DNA of 46,001 nucleotides, from positions 1 through 46,001 of the IMG/VR virus record IMGVR_UViG_3300046462_000599, one strand, 5' to 3'. This DNA comes from a virus. Each line of letters opens with the position of its first letter. Within the stretch, counting starts at the first letter, position 1. The translations under genes and the position numbers were made by a program. Below the pieces are notes generated by a model that was given only the letters and a program-made list of their open reading frames with translations, ran no database searches and was not told the origin of the DNA. Of the stretch, positions 1 to 7,519 are shown piece by piece.

Positions 1-116
1 CTGCCGGGGCAGCTGCCGGGGCCGCGCTGCAGCCGACTGTCGTCGAGCTGCAGCTCTCGGCGATCGACCTGTTCGAGCGTATGGCGCGGGTCGGCCAGCC
101 GGACGTGACGGCATGA
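1..116 (+). CDS. C-terminal end of Ala-rich repeat protein (5' end lies at the other window edge)
   Basis: Open from the first base in the frame that stops at 114-116. It begins with Ala/Gly repeat units and continues into a helical tail with the motif QPTVVELQLSAIDLFERM. The same frame is open at the right edge of the window, where the same Ala-rich segment reappears from 45937. If the record is circular, this is the missing tail of the gene that starts at 45231, giving about 273 residues in total. The stop overlaps the next start by ATGA. Function unknown. Confidence 0.75.
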   Translation, partial: AGAAAGAALQPTVVELQLSAIDLFERMARVGQPDVTA

Positions 117-817
117 CCAGCCCCGAGATGCCCCCGGAGACGGAGGCCATCGTCCTCAAGGTCCTCGGCGCCCGCGTCAAGGACGCCGAAGTCGCCGCCC
201 GCAAGCCCCTCGAAGCGTTGTACGCGGATGGGGAGAAGCGCGTCATCCGCTCCCCGCTCGGCGACGCGAAGCTGGGCACCGTCTACCGGACGGACCCGGC
301 CGCGACCTGGCAGATCGTCGACCGGCAGGCCTGCGCCGCGTACCTGTCGGATGACCCGGGGAATGTCGAGTACGTCGACGAGATCGTCAGCGACGCTGCG
401 GCGGTGGAGGTCCTCCGCGTTCACGCGCCGGAGCTGCTCGCCCGCGTTGAACGTGTCAAGGCGGCGGCTTTCCAGGTGGCTGTGGCTGCGGCGAAGGCCG
501 GCGAGCTGGTGCCTGGGGTGGAGCGGGTGAAGCCGTCCGGGTCGTTGGTCGTGAAGCCGGATCTCGAGGCGGCCGTCGCGATCGAGGCGCTCATCGACGC
601 CAAGTGGATCACCTATGACGGGCGGCGCCTGGAGCTCCCGGCGGGGGCGAGCGTCGAGCCGTCCCCGCCGGTGAACGTGGTCTGCCCGGCGTGTGCTGGC
701 CGGTTCGACCGCAAGGCGACGCTGGTGCGGGATGGGAAGCGCTGGCACACGGCCTGCGCGAACATCGCCGACGCTGAGCAGGACGTCGACGAGCCGACCG
801 TCGAGGTGGCCTCGTGA
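113..817 (+). CDS. Conserved-type phage early protein with C-terminal zinc-binding motif
   Basis: 234 residues. The ATG overlaps the preceding stop (ATGA) and the stop overlaps the next start (GTGA), so translation is probably coupled. Most of the chain looks helical and charged. Near residues 190-215 there is a CPAC pair followed by a WHTAC segment, a possible zinc-binding site. I do not recognise a family with certainty. Its place two genes upstream of the RecT-like protein suggests a role in early DNA metabolism, but this is only context. Confidence 0.75.
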   Translation: MTSPEMPPETEAIVLKVLGARVKDAEVAARKPLEALYADGEKRVIRSPLGDAKLGTVYRTDPAATWQIVDRQACAAYLSDDPGNVEYVDEIVSDAAAVEVLRVHAPELLARVERVKAAAFQVAVAAAKAGELVPGVERVKPSGSLVVKPDLEAAVAIEALIDAKWITYDGRRLELPAGASVEPSPPVNVVCPACAGRFDRKATLVRDGKRWHTACANIADAEQDVDEPTVEVAS

Positions 818-1131
818 TCACCGTAGAGCGGCCCGACGGCACCAAGTTCCGGGCCATCCGCAACCTGCAGCCCGGCCAGTGGTGGATCGGCGAGTACCCG
901 ACCGACGACGGCCAGACCGAAGAGGTGTGGGCGCAGGTCAGCGTTGTCATGCAGCTGGAGAACCGCGCCACCGGCCGCAAGAGCACCCGCGTGCTCGGCC
1001 GCTGCACCGACGGCGAAGGCGCCGAACTGCACCACTACCGCGGCCACGAGGTGCCGTCCCTCACTGCCGCGCAGGCCCGCAAGGCCGGCCTCACCCTTCC
1101 CGACCGCACCGACAGCGAGGCAACACCATGA
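814..1131 (+). CDS. Hypothetical early protein
   Basis: 105 residues, GTG start coupled to the upstream stop (GTGA), with its own stop overlapping the RecT start (ATGA). The N-terminal half is beta-rich (WWIGEYPTDD, VWAQVSVVMQLENRAT) and the C-terminal half contains HHYRGHEVPSL. No catalytic motif is visible. It sits in the same operon as the RecT-like protein. Function unknown. Confidence 0.7.
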   Translation: MITVERPDGTKFRAIRNLQPGQWWIGEYPTDDGQTEEVWAQVSVVMQLENRATGRKSTRVLGRCTDGEGAELHHYRGHEVPSLTAAQARKAGLTLPDRTDSEATP

Positions 1132-2204
1132 CCGCAACCGCCGAGGTCGCGATCCTCAACCGGTCGCTCCCCGAGAAGCTCGAGTACGCCCGCTACCTCG
1201 CCGCATCCGGGCTCCTACCCGCCCAGTACCGGGACAAGCCGGCCAACGTGCTGTGGGCCGCAGAGTTCGGCGACATGATCGGCATCCCGACCATGGCCTC
1301 CATCCTCGGCGTGCATGTGATCGAAGGTAAGCCGTCAGCGTCGGCTGCCCTGATCTCGGCGCTCGTGCGCCGGGCTGGACACCGGATCCGGACGTGGGGT
1401 GACGACGAGAAGGCCGTCACCGAGATCGTCCGCTCTGACGATCCGGACTTCACCTACCGCGTCGAGTGGACCATCAGCCGGGCGAAGCAGGCCGACCTCG
1501 CTGGTAAGGGCACGTGGAAGAAGTACCCGGCCGCGCTGCTGAAGGCCCGCACGGTCACCGAGTGCGCGCGGGACGCCTGCCAGGAGGTGCTGTTCGGGCT
1601 GCAGTACACGCCGGAGGAGCTTGGCGCTGAGGTCGATGGTGAGGGGGAGCCGATCCAGGCGACGGCGGTCGTCGATCCGGGCTGGACGTCGAAGCCGGCC
1701 ACCGCGGCCGAGCGCGGCGTCGACAGCCGGGCGGCCGGGTCGGGCCGGGACTGGATGGCGGAGATCGATGAGGCTGTCGAGGTCGGGGATCCGGAGCTGC
1801 TGCGTGTGCTGTGGCGGGCCACGACGAAGGCTGACGTGGCGGTGCGGGAACGGATCGCTGGCGAGCTGAAGGCCCTCGTCGAAGCCCAGCCTCCAGCGCC
1901 CGCGGCCGACCCGGCCGATGAGCCGGTGGATGCGGAGCTCGTCGACGAGCCGGTCTCGAAGGTCCACAACGCGCACATGCACGTCATGTGGGGCAAGTCG
2001 GGCGTCACCCGGGAGGAGCGGCTGGCCATCACGTCGCATCTGCTGGGCCGTGAGGTGGAGACGTCGAAGGACCTGACCGACGCGGACGCGGTCGTCCTGA
2101 TCGAGCGGTTGCGCGCGTTCGACGCGGTCGGTGGGGATGCGCTGCGGGAAGCCGCTGACCGGTGGCTCGCCGAGTGGGCCGAAGCCCAGGGAGCAGCGCA
2201 GTGA
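1128..2204 (+). CDS. recT: RecT-like single-strand DNA annealing protein
   Basis: 358 residues from an ATG at 1128 coupled to the upstream gene by ATGA. The N-terminal two thirds match my memory of actinophage RecT-family annealases: PEKLEYARYLAASGLLP, then NVLWAAEFGDMIGIPTMAS, KPSASAALISALVRRAGH, a WTI segment, then LKARTVTECARDACQEVL and YTPEELGA. Such proteins coat and anneal single-stranded DNA during phage recombination and repair. The C-terminal third (after about residue 190) is acidic, Ala/Pro-rich and probably flexible. No YqaJ or other partner exonuclease is recognisable nearby, which is odd for a RecE/RecT-type pair. Family assignment is by motif memory. Confidence 0.8.
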   Translation: MTATAEVAILNRSLPEKLEYARYLAASGLLPAQYRDKPANVLWAAEFGDMIGIPTMASILGVHVIEGKPSASAALISALVRRAGHRIRTWGDDEKAVTEIVRSDDPDFTYRVEWTISRAKQADLAGKGTWKKYPAALLKARTVTECARDACQEVLFGLQYTPEELGAEVDGEGEPIQATAVVDPGWTSKPATAAERGVDSRAAGSGRDWMAEIDEAVEVGDPELLRVLWRATTKADVAVRERIAGELKALVEAQPPAPAADPADEPVDAELVDEPVSKVHNAHMHVMWGKSGVTREERLAITSHLLGREVETSKDLTDADAVVLIERLRAFDAVGGDALREAADRWLAEWAEAQGAAQ

Positions 2205-2515
2205 CCGCCCTGGAGACCCAACACCGGATCGCGCTCGCCCGCGAGCTCACCGCCGCCGCCGGCTACCCCTTGCGCGACCGGTACGGCTACGCCGCCCGCG
2301 ACGAGGACGTCCTGTTCGTCGTCGAGGCAGTGTTCCGCCACCCCGTGGATGCCGACGCCTCCCGGGCGATCGGGACAGCGAACGCGCTCGGCGAGATCGA
2401 GCTGGCCGAGGAGTACGACGTCCCGCTGTCCGAGGCGTCAGAGCTGCGGATCATCGCCGCGCTGCGGCCGCTCACGGAGGACCGGCGCCGCGCCGCAGGA
2501 AAGAGCCTGACGTGA
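2201..2515 (+). CDS. Hypothetical early protein
   Basis: 104 residues from GTG at 2201, overlapping the recT stop as GTGA; the stop overlaps the next GTG in the same way. Predicted mainly helical, with an EEYDVPLSEASELRIIAAL stretch near residue 75. No recognised domain. The strict coupling with recT supports it as a real gene. Confidence 0.65.
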   Translation: MTALETQHRIALARELTAAAGYPLRDRYGYAARDEDVLFVVEAVFRHPVDADASRAIGTANALGEIELAEEYDVPLSEASELRIIAALRPLTEDRRRAAGKSLT

Positions 2516-2856
2516 CCGGGGCGCAGCGCCAGGCGGCCTTCCTCCGCGCGCTCGCCGACCACCTCGACCGGCACCCGCACCTCGCACCCGTCTGGATCTA
2601 CGACAGCGGCGTCAAGTGGCGCCTCCAGCTCGAGTACGGCACCACCCCACGCAACCTCGCAGACTGGGCCGAATCCCTCGGCGCCACCGAGCTCGTCGTC
2701 ACCCGCATCGCCTCCACGGGCGCCACCCACCTGCACGCACACGGCTACATCGGGGGCCACACCGTCGACATGTGGAACCACGTCCCAGCCCTTGACGACG
2801 TCGTCATCGGCACGGGCCACCTCGTGTCGGTGACACGGCTACGGGAACTGCCATGA
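2512..2856 (+). CDS. Hypothetical early protein
   Basis: 114 residues from GTG at 2512 (GTGA overlap). A helical N-terminus (QAAFLRALADHLDRHP) is followed by an alternating beta pattern. A His-rich piece (THLHAHGYIGGHTVDMWNH) lies around residues 75-95 and could bind a metal, but this is a guess. Coupled to the next gene by ATGA. Family not recognised. Confidence 0.65.
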   Translation: MTGAQRQAAFLRALADHLDRHPHLAPVWIYDSGVKWRLQLEYGTTPRNLADWAESLGATELVVTRIASTGATHLHAHGYIGGHTVDMWNHVPALDDVVIGTGHLVSVTRLRELP

Positions 2857-3194
2857 CCGCCACCGCGGTACGGCGCCGCCCGGCGAAGCCGGACCTCCAC
2901 CCGGGCGACAAGGTTCTTGTCGTCGCGCACCGGTGGCTCGACCGGCCCGGCGGTTGGTCATGGCTGCCCTATGGCGGCTTCCGGTGGCGTGTCGTCGACA
3001 GCGTCGTCTGGGACAGGTGGATGGACGCCTGGCAGATCATGAGCGATCCGACCGCGCCGCATCACCCGTCACGCGAGGACGCCCGCTACATCGTCTCCGT
3101 CCTCCGCGCAGCTCCTGCAGCTCCTGCAGCTCCTGCAGCTGCCCCGCAGCACGCGGTGCAGCTCGGGCTGTTCGACATCGGAGCCGTGGCGTGA
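2853..3194 (+). CDS. Small early protein with Ala-Pro linker and C-terminal clamp-binding-like motif
   Basis: 113 residues from ATG at 2853. The N-terminal part is Trp-rich (GGWSWLPYGGFRWRVVDSVV). A linker of repeated Ala-Ala-Pro, encoded by a 9-base repeat (gctcctgca), spans about residues 88-99. The tail reads QLGLFDIGAVA, which fits the QLxLF consensus by which bacterial proteins bind the DNA polymerase sliding clamp (DnaN). A flexible linker followed by such a tail is how many clamp partners are built. The clamp role is inferred from this motif only. Confidence 0.7.
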   Translation: MTATAVRRRPAKPDLHPGDKVLVVAHRWLDRPGGWSWLPYGGFRWRVVDSVVWDRWMDAWQIMSDPTAPHHPSREDARYIVSVLRAAPAAPAAPAAAPQHAVQLGLFDIGAVA

Positions 3195-3670
3195 CAGCGG
3201 CGTGCGGAACCCGGACCCGGTACCGCATCGGGTGCCGCTGCGACCAGTGCCGGGCGGCGAACACCCAGTACTACCGCGACCAGGTCACCGCCCGACGTCT
3301 CGGTATCACCCCCACCCGGCTGTGCGCGTGCGGCTGCCAGCTACCCGTTGAAGGTGGCGACGGGCGACGCCTCTACATCTCAGGGCATCAGCCCCGATGG
3401 GTGGCGAAACCGCCGCAGCCACCCGACCCGGACATGTACGCGCTGCAGCTGCTCGAGATCTCCGAGCAGATCATTGGTGACGTCCACGACGCCGGACCGG
3501 CCGAAGTCCTGGCCCACCTCCACCGCGTCCGGAAGCTGCCGTGTCCGGCCGGTGTGGATCCGGTGGCCGCGTTGGTCACGGTACTGGCAGCGCAGGTCGA
3601 CCCGGACAGCACGGAGTCGCAGCGGCTGGGCTGGGTCGAGGCCATCGGCGAACGGCGGCGAGCCGGATGA
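3191..3670 (+). CDS. Zinc-finger-type early protein
   Basis: 159 residues from GTG at 3191 (GTGA overlap). The N-terminus carries CGTRTRYRIGCRCDQCRAAN followed by YYRD, a Cys pattern I know from many small actinophage proteins, then a second Cys pair (CACGC) near residue 46. Residues 75-155 look helical and may be a separate domain. Likely a nucleic-acid-binding zinc protein; the target is unknown. It lies just upstream of the replication initiator. Confidence 0.7.
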   Translation: MTAACGTRTRYRIGCRCDQCRAANTQYYRDQVTARRLGITPTRLCACGCQLPVEGGDGRRLYISGHQPRWVAKPPQPPDPDMYALQLLEISEQIIGDVHDAGPAEVLAHLHRVRKLPCPAGVDPVAALVTVLAAQVDPDSTESQRLGWVEAIGERRRAG

Positions 3671-3852
3671 GTCAACAGCCGCACCTCTACCGCATCACCC
3701 GTGCCGGCCATGCCGCGCTCGCCAAGCCCCCCGAAGGCGACCGCGTGCGGACCCGGCAGCGGCAGCGGTTCGACAAGGCCCGGTGGGACATCACCGCGGC
3801 TGGTTGGGCCGTGCTCGACGTCGCTCCCCAACGACAGGAGTCCGCAAGCTGA
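3667..3852 (+). CDS. Small basic protein, possible winged-helix fragment
   Basis: 61 residues from ATG at 3667 (ATGA overlap); its stop overlaps the initiator start (TGATG). Two related segments, YRITRAGHAAL and WDITAAGWAVLD, resemble the recognition-helix or wing end of MarR/PadR-type winged helices, repeated. Rich in Arg and Gln between them. A DNA-binding accessory to the initiator is possible, but only from context. Confidence 0.6.
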   Translation: MSQQPHLYRITRAGHAALAKPPEGDRVRTRQRQRFDKARWDITAAGWAVLDVAPQRQESAS

Positions 3853-4562
3853 TGTCACGTGAACGAGGTGTGAAGGGCGAGCGCTGGATCGTCATCCACG
3901 ACGGGATGCCCGACCATCCGAAGGTCGAGGACCTGTCCGACAAGGCGTTCCGAGCGCTCGTCCGGCTGTGGTGCTACTGCGGCCAGCACCTCACCGACGG
4001 CGTCGTGAAAGCGGCCGCCCTGAAGCGCCGTGCGAGCCCCGCCGTGCAGCGCGAGCTCGTCGCCGCCGAGCTCATCGAAGAGCGCCCCGACGGGTCCGTG
4101 GAGATGCACGACTACCTCGATTGGCAGCGAAGTTCCGCGGAAGTTCTTGCCGTCATCGAGACCAAGAAGCGCGCGGGGCAGCGCGGAAACCACCAACGCT
4201 GGCACGTCGAACGCAACCTTGTCGACCCCGACTGCGCCTGGTGCGCTGACCAGCCCAAACACCCCGACGAGCCACCCCCCGACGGATCGCACAACGGATC
4301 GCACGTGCGATCGCAAACGGATCGCACACCGATATCGCAAAACGTCGCCAGAGACAGAGACAGAGACAGAGACAGAGATACAAGTGGAGACCTGGCATCT
4401 ACCGCTGCGGACTCGAACGTGGTCGAACTGCACGGTCCGCTTCGCTCCCCGGCTGCCGCGGACATCGCTCCGCTGCGCTCCGCGACGCCCTTGCCCTCGA
4501 CAACCGCCGCCAACTTCGCGAGTGGTCCCGAACCAACTCGATCTGTGAACGCAACCACCTGA
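3852..4562 (+). CDS. Phage replication initiator (DnaD/O-like winged helix)
   Basis: 236 residues from ATG at 3852. The N-terminal 100 residues show the pattern of actinophage winged-helix replication proteins: WIVIHDGMPDHPKV, LSDKAFRALVRLWCYC, LTDGVV, then an acidic EERPDGSVEMHDYLDWQ segment. The later part is low-complexity: a Ser/His/Arg stretch, a run of Arg-Asp dipeptides, then a disordered Ala/Pro/Thr tail. The DNA for the Ser/His/Arg and Arg-Asp parts looks like an origin (separate entry), as in lambda O. No DnaB-type helicase or loader gene is recognised nearby, so host helicase recruitment is assumed. Confidence 0.75.
   Translation: MSRERGVKGERWIVIHDGMPDHPKVEDLSDKAFRALVRLWCYCGQHLTDGVVKAAALKRRASPAVQRELVAAELIEERPDGSVEMHDYLDWQRSSAEVLAVIETKKRAGQRGNHQRWHVERNLVDPDCAWCADQPKHPDEPPPDGSHNGSHVRSQTDRTPISQNVARDRDRDRDRDTSGDLASTAADSNVVELHGPLRSPAAADIAPLRSATPLPSTTAANFASGPEPTRSVNATT
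4282..4380 (+). other. Candidate origin of replication: iterons plus purine tract inside the initiator gene
   Basis: The 11-mer ACGGATCGCAC occurs at 4282, 4294 and 4317. A fourth unit keeping GATCGCA lies at 4309 and a fifth, ATCGCA, at 4334. ATCGCA cores start at 4286, 4298, 4310, 4321 and 4334, about one helical turn apart. Directly after them is a one-strand purine tract: four GAGACA units and one GAGATA (4351-4380). Iterons followed by an asymmetric tract inside the initiator gene is the lambda ori/O design. Function is inferred. Confidence 0.6.
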
Positions 4563-4595
4563 ACGCACGCGACCGCGCGAGAACGGAGGCCCAGC

Positions 4596-4805
4596 ATGCG
4601 CGACCGCAACGGCGACCCCATCGACGACGACCCGCCCGAGCACACCTGCCGCCAAGGCTGGCTCCACCACCCCCTCGCCGACACCCCCCGCCCCTGCCCC
4701 ACCTGCCGCCCCTGGCTCACCGCCCACCCACCCAGACCACCCACCCGAACCGAACTCGACACCTTCCGCCAACGCCACCCACCACCCCAACGGAGCCACC
4801 GATGA
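4596..4805 (+). CDS. Small Cys/His/Pro-rich protein
   Basis: 69 residues from ATG at 4596, preceded by GGAGG at good distance; the stop overlaps the next start (ATGA). Contains HTCRQGWLHH and CPTCRPW, a possible zinc knuckle, then a Pro/Arg-rich tail. Family not recognised. Confidence 0.65.
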   Translation: MRDRNGDPIDDDPPEHTCRQGWLHHPLADTPRPCPTCRPWLTAHPPRPPTRTELDTFRQRHPPPQRSHR

Positions 4806-5068
4806 CCGGACCCGAGCACTACCGCCGAGCCGAACACCTCCTCGCCGACGCCAACGAATGGATGAACGCCGACCTCGGCTGGAAAGCCAACCTCACCCCC
4901 GACGAACGCCTCGCACGCCGCAACAGCGAAATCGCCGAAGCCCAAGCCCACGCCACCCTCGCCCTCACCGCAGCCACCGCCGCCGTCCCCATCGTCATCG
5001 AATACGGCAACGAAGACGCCCCCGTCCTCAACGACTGGGCCACCGCCATCGCAGGAGCCAACTCATGA
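4802..5068 (+). CDS. Small helical hypothetical protein
   Basis: 88 residues, ATGA-coupled on both sides. Tyr/His-rich start (EHYRRAEHLLADANEW), then a long Ala-rich helix from about residue 45 (EIAEAQAHATLALTAATAA) and an acidic end. It resembles short helical proteins I recall in many actinophage early operons, but I know no function for them. Codon use is very C-ending, like its neighbours. Confidence 0.65.
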   Translation: MTGPEHYRRAEHLLADANEWMNADLGWKANLTPDERLARRNSEIAEAQAHATLALTAATAAVPIVIEYGNEDAPVLNDWATAIAGANS

Positions 5069-5502
5069 CCATCACCGCAGGTCACCCCACACAACCCAGC
5101 AACCCCGCCCACCCCGGAACCCGACCATCAGCGCTCGTCGAAGCCGAATGGGCGCGCGACGTCCGCGTCTTCCAGGTCCTGTCCGGGCAGCTCGCCACCG
5201 AGGTCGATCCGGCACTCCTCGACGGCGTCGTCCGCCGGTTGCTGATCGGGTTGCGGCCGCACCTGGCGCACGCCCTCCCGAAGCGACGCGGAGGCGTCCT
5301 CGTGCTCACCGTGCGCGAGCGGCAGTGCCTCGAACTGATCGCTGAGGGGCGCACCAACGTGCGGATCGGGTCGGCGTTGGGTGTCACCGAGGACACCGTG
5401 AAAACCCACCTCCGGCGCCTGTTCAAGGCGCTCGGTGCTCGGGATCGGGCGCATGCGGTGGCGCTCGGCTACCAGCGCGGTCTCCTCGGCGGCACGGCGT
5501 GA
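5065..5502 (+). CDS. LuxR-type (GerE) HTH regulator
   Basis: 145 residues from ATG at 5065. Residues 80-140 form a typical LuxR C-terminal four-helix DNA-binding domain: LTVRERQCLELIAEGRTN, then IGSALGVTEDTVKTHLRRLF and the ALGARDRAHAVALGY end. The first 75 residues do not look like a receiver, PAS or autoinducer domain, so the input (if any) is unknown. It probably controls transcription of phage or host genes; the binding site is not identifiable here. Coupled to neighbours by ATGA and GTGA. Confidence 0.85.
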   Translation: MTITAGHPTQPSNPAHPGTRPSALVEAEWARDVRVFQVLSGQLATEVDPALLDGVVRRLLIGLRPHLAHALPKRRGGVLVLTVRERQCLELIAEGRTNVRIGSALGVTEDTVKTHLRRLFKALGARDRAHAVALGYQRGLLGGTA

Positions 5503-5633
5503 CCGCCGGGCGCCGGCTGGTCGGTGTCGTGGTGGGTGTGTGGCTCGCGGTGCGGGCGCTGCGGTGGCTGGCGTTGCAGGTGGTGGCGGAGATGCGTGCC
5601 ACCGATGCCGCCCTCGACGACTGCCGTTTCTGA
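5499..5633 (+). CDS. 44-residue membrane miniprotein
   Basis: GTG at 5499 overlaps the LuxR-type gene stop (GTGA). After a basic start (TAGRRL) one hydrophobic segment, VGVVVGVWLAVRALRWLAL, could span the membrane once; the end is short and acidic. The coupling and reading-frame length support it, but no function can be assigned. Confidence 0.5.
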   Translation: MTAGRRLVGVVVGVWLAVRALRWLALQVVAEMRATDAALDDCRF

Positions 5634-5650
5634 CCAGGAAGGAATTGATC

Positions 5651-6451
5651 ATGACTGTTTCGCTCCCCGCCTGCGCCATCGACCAACGCCGCACCCCCGG
5701 CATCGGCGTCGTGTGCTGGCGCCACCACGACGCCCTCGCCGACCTCCTCGACCCTGATCAGCACGGCACCCGGTACAACCCCGAACGGCCCGACGACCCG
5801 CGGGTGTGGCCGTCGATCCCGGTGCTGCACGCGATGCTCGACGCCCGACCCGGCGTGTCCGGTGAGCAGCTGGGCGGCTCGTCGGCGTTTGGGTCGCGGC
5901 CGCCGGCGAACCTGCACGTGATCGCCATCCGCGATCCGCGGTCCCGGCCGGCTGGTGTGGGTCGTGATGACGAGCTCACCGGCCCGGCCCCGACGCACGC
6001 CGTTTTGTCTGCTCTGTACGGAAGGGTCGATTTTCGTGACATCAACGGCCAACCACGAGCAGTCACACGCCAGCCAACCACTGTCCACACCCTCGCAGTG
6101 GCACTCCATTCAGCCGCTGGCTGGCTCTGCCACCAACCCTGGATAGACGAGACCTACCGCGCCCTACGAACGCTCTCAGGGCAACTCAGGGCCGCAACTG
6201 GGGACGCGCCAGCCCGATCCATCGGGCTCTGCCACCAACCCGTCGACGACAACGGCCACCCCAACCCGGACGGCCCGTGGTCCTGCGCCCGACCCCTGTA
6301 CGTGCCGACGCTGCCGCCGCGCGCCGCCGACGAACCGCTCGTCATGCCATCCCTGCGATGCAACTCGTGCGGGCACCGCTACAGCGGGCTGGAACTCGTC
6401 CAGCTCGGCCAACCCACCCAGCCGATCGACCAGATGGCAGCAGCGTCATGA
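5651..6451 (+). CDS. Actinophage conserved protein with zinc-ribbon ends
   Basis: 266 residues from ATG at 5651, with AGGAAGG upstream. It has the layout of a family often seen in actinophage early regions: an N-terminal Cys/His piece (CWRHHDALADLL), a Ser/Pro-rich middle with RDPRSR, a helical region around residues 150-185 (HTLAVALHSAAGWLC), and a C-terminal four-Cys ribbon (LCHQP ... CARPL ... LRCNSCGHRYSG). The ribbons point to metal and nucleic-acid binding. The G+C and codon use dip near 6000-6110. Function unknown. Confidence 0.75.
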   Translation: MTVSLPACAIDQRRTPGIGVVCWRHHDALADLLDPDQHGTRYNPERPDDPRVWPSIPVLHAMLDARPGVSGEQLGGSSAFGSRPPANLHVIAIRDPRSRPAGVGRDDELTGPAPTHAVLSALYGRVDFRDINGQPRAVTRQPTTVHTLAVALHSAAGWLCHQPWIDETYRALRTLSGQLRAATGDAPARSIGLCHQPVDDNGHPNPDGPWSCARPLYVPTLPPRAADEPLVMPSLRCNSCGHRYSGLELVQLGQPTQPIDQMAAAS

Positions 6452-6687
6452 CCCCCGACGAGTACCGCGGCGCGGCCGCCGTCTGGCAATGGCTCATGGC
6501 CTGCACCACCTGCAGCATCGTCCACACCTGGCACGTCGGCCCCAAAGGCCACAACACGTGGCGCTCCGAGATCGACGGCCACCCCTACCGGCCCCGCGAG
6601 TCCGCCCCGGCGTGGAACATGCACCGCCTCCACAAGCAGTGGCTCGCCGAGATCGGCGAGCACGCCGGGGCGGTGCCGAATGCCTGA
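6448..6687 (+). CDS. Small hypothetical protein
   Basis: 79 residues, ATGA-coupled to the upstream gene. Contains CTTCSIVHTWHVGPKGHN, a possible metal site, and a Trp/His-rich C-terminal half (WNMHRLHKQWLAEIGEH). Family not recognised. Confidence 0.65.
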   Translation: MTPDEYRGAAAVWQWLMACTTCSIVHTWHVGPKGHNTWRSEIDGHPYRPRESAPAWNMHRLHKQWLAEIGEHAGAVPNA

Positions 6688-6766
6688 CCGGCACGCCCTC
6701 CCGGCGATCACCGCAACCGCCGTCCTGATCATCTGCATGCTCACCCAACTGGCGGTAACCCGATGA
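6680..6766 (+). CDS. 28-residue membrane miniprotein
   Basis: ATG at 6680 overlaps the previous gene by 8 bases; its stop overlaps the next start as ATGA. Almost all of it is one hydrophobic helix (ALPAITATAVLIICMLTQLA) ending in TR. Support is only from the tight packing. Confidence 0.4.
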   Translation: MPDRHALPAITATAVLIICMLTQLAVTR

Positions 6767-6846
6767 CCCCCGACGAGCCCATCCAGTACGCCACCACCCA
6801 ACGGCGCTGCGCCGGCGAGTCCAACCCCGAGAGATACCGCCGATGA
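6763..6846 (+). CDS. 27-residue hydrophilic miniprotein
   Basis: Starts and ends with ATGA overlaps. Begins MTPDEPIQYATTQ and ends RYRR. Its first residues (MTPDE) match the start of the protein at 6448, possibly a trace of duplication. Low-information; kept because it fills the coupling chain exactly. Confidence 0.35.
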   Translation: MTPDEPIQYATTQRRCAGESNPERYRR

Positions 6847-7160
6847 GGACGTTGCTGCGCCGGTGGATGCCGCGCCGGCCGAGCCCAGCCGAGATCACCA
6901 CCGCCTGGGAACACACCCGCCTCCCCACTCGACGACCCCAGCTGCACACCGAGCTGCAGCCGCCGCGCCAGTACGGCGACCCCGGCACCGACCCCCTCGG
7001 CACCAACCGATGGGCACACCCCCACGACGCCTACCCCTGGGTGAAAACCGGGTACGACCGGTGGATCCACATCGGCGGCTACGCCATCCGCACCGACCGA
7101 CAGGTCGGCAGCTACCAGCCCGGCCAAGAACGCCGCACCACACCCAGGAGGGCCCGATGA
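6843..7160 (+). CDS. Hypothetical early protein
   Basis: 105 residues, ATGA-coupled on both sides. Basic start (MRTLLRRWMPRRP), central Pro/His-rich piece and an aromatic block (DAYPWVKTGYDRWIHIGGYA). No recognised fold; likely soluble. Confidence 0.65.
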   Translation: MRTLLRRWMPRRPSPAEITTAWEHTRLPTRRPQLHTELQPPRQYGDPGTDPLGTNRWAHPHDAYPWVKTGYDRWIHIGGYAIRTDRQVGSYQPGQERRTTPRRAR

Positions 7161-7519
7161 GCACCATCAACGCCCTCAACCTGCGCCGGGCCCTCGGCCG
7201 CCGCGAATGGCTCCCACCACGCCCGTTCGGCGACGACGGCTGGAGCATCGTCCGCACCGACCGGACCGCCTCCGTCATCGCCAGCGCCGCCGACTTCGAC
7301 GGCACCACCTGGATCCACGCCTCGATCGCCCGCGACGAGATGCCCACCTACGACGACCTCGTGCAGCTCCACACCGCCGTGTTCGGCGACGGCTACGCCT
7401 ACCAGGTGTTCGCGCCACCCAGCCAGCACGTGAACATCCACCAGCACGCCCTGCACCTGTGGGGCCGAGCCGACGGGAAGCCGTCCATGCCGGAGTTCGG
7501 GGCCGGAGGAACGATTTGA
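7157..7519 (+). CDS. DUF7694-like phage protein
   Basis: 120 residues from ATG at 7157, with GGAGG upstream and ATGA coupling. The conserved block TWIHASIARDEMPTYDDL, LHTAVFGDGYAYQVFAP, HVNIHQHALHLWGRADG matches a widespread small phage family that I know as DUF7694. Function of the family is unknown to me. The next gene begins inside its stop. Confidence 0.75.
   Translation: MSTINALNLRRALGRREWLPPRPFGDDGWSIVRTDRTASVIASAADFDGTTWIHASIARDEMPTYDDLVQLHTAVFGDGYAYQVFAPPSQHVNIHQHALHLWGRADGKPSMPEFGAGGTI

Noticed and set aside
113-817. First early gene as an exonuclease partner for RecT.
   Set aside because: No YqaJ or RecE motif and no acidic catalytic set is visible; the C-terminal Cys pairs point to zinc binding instead.
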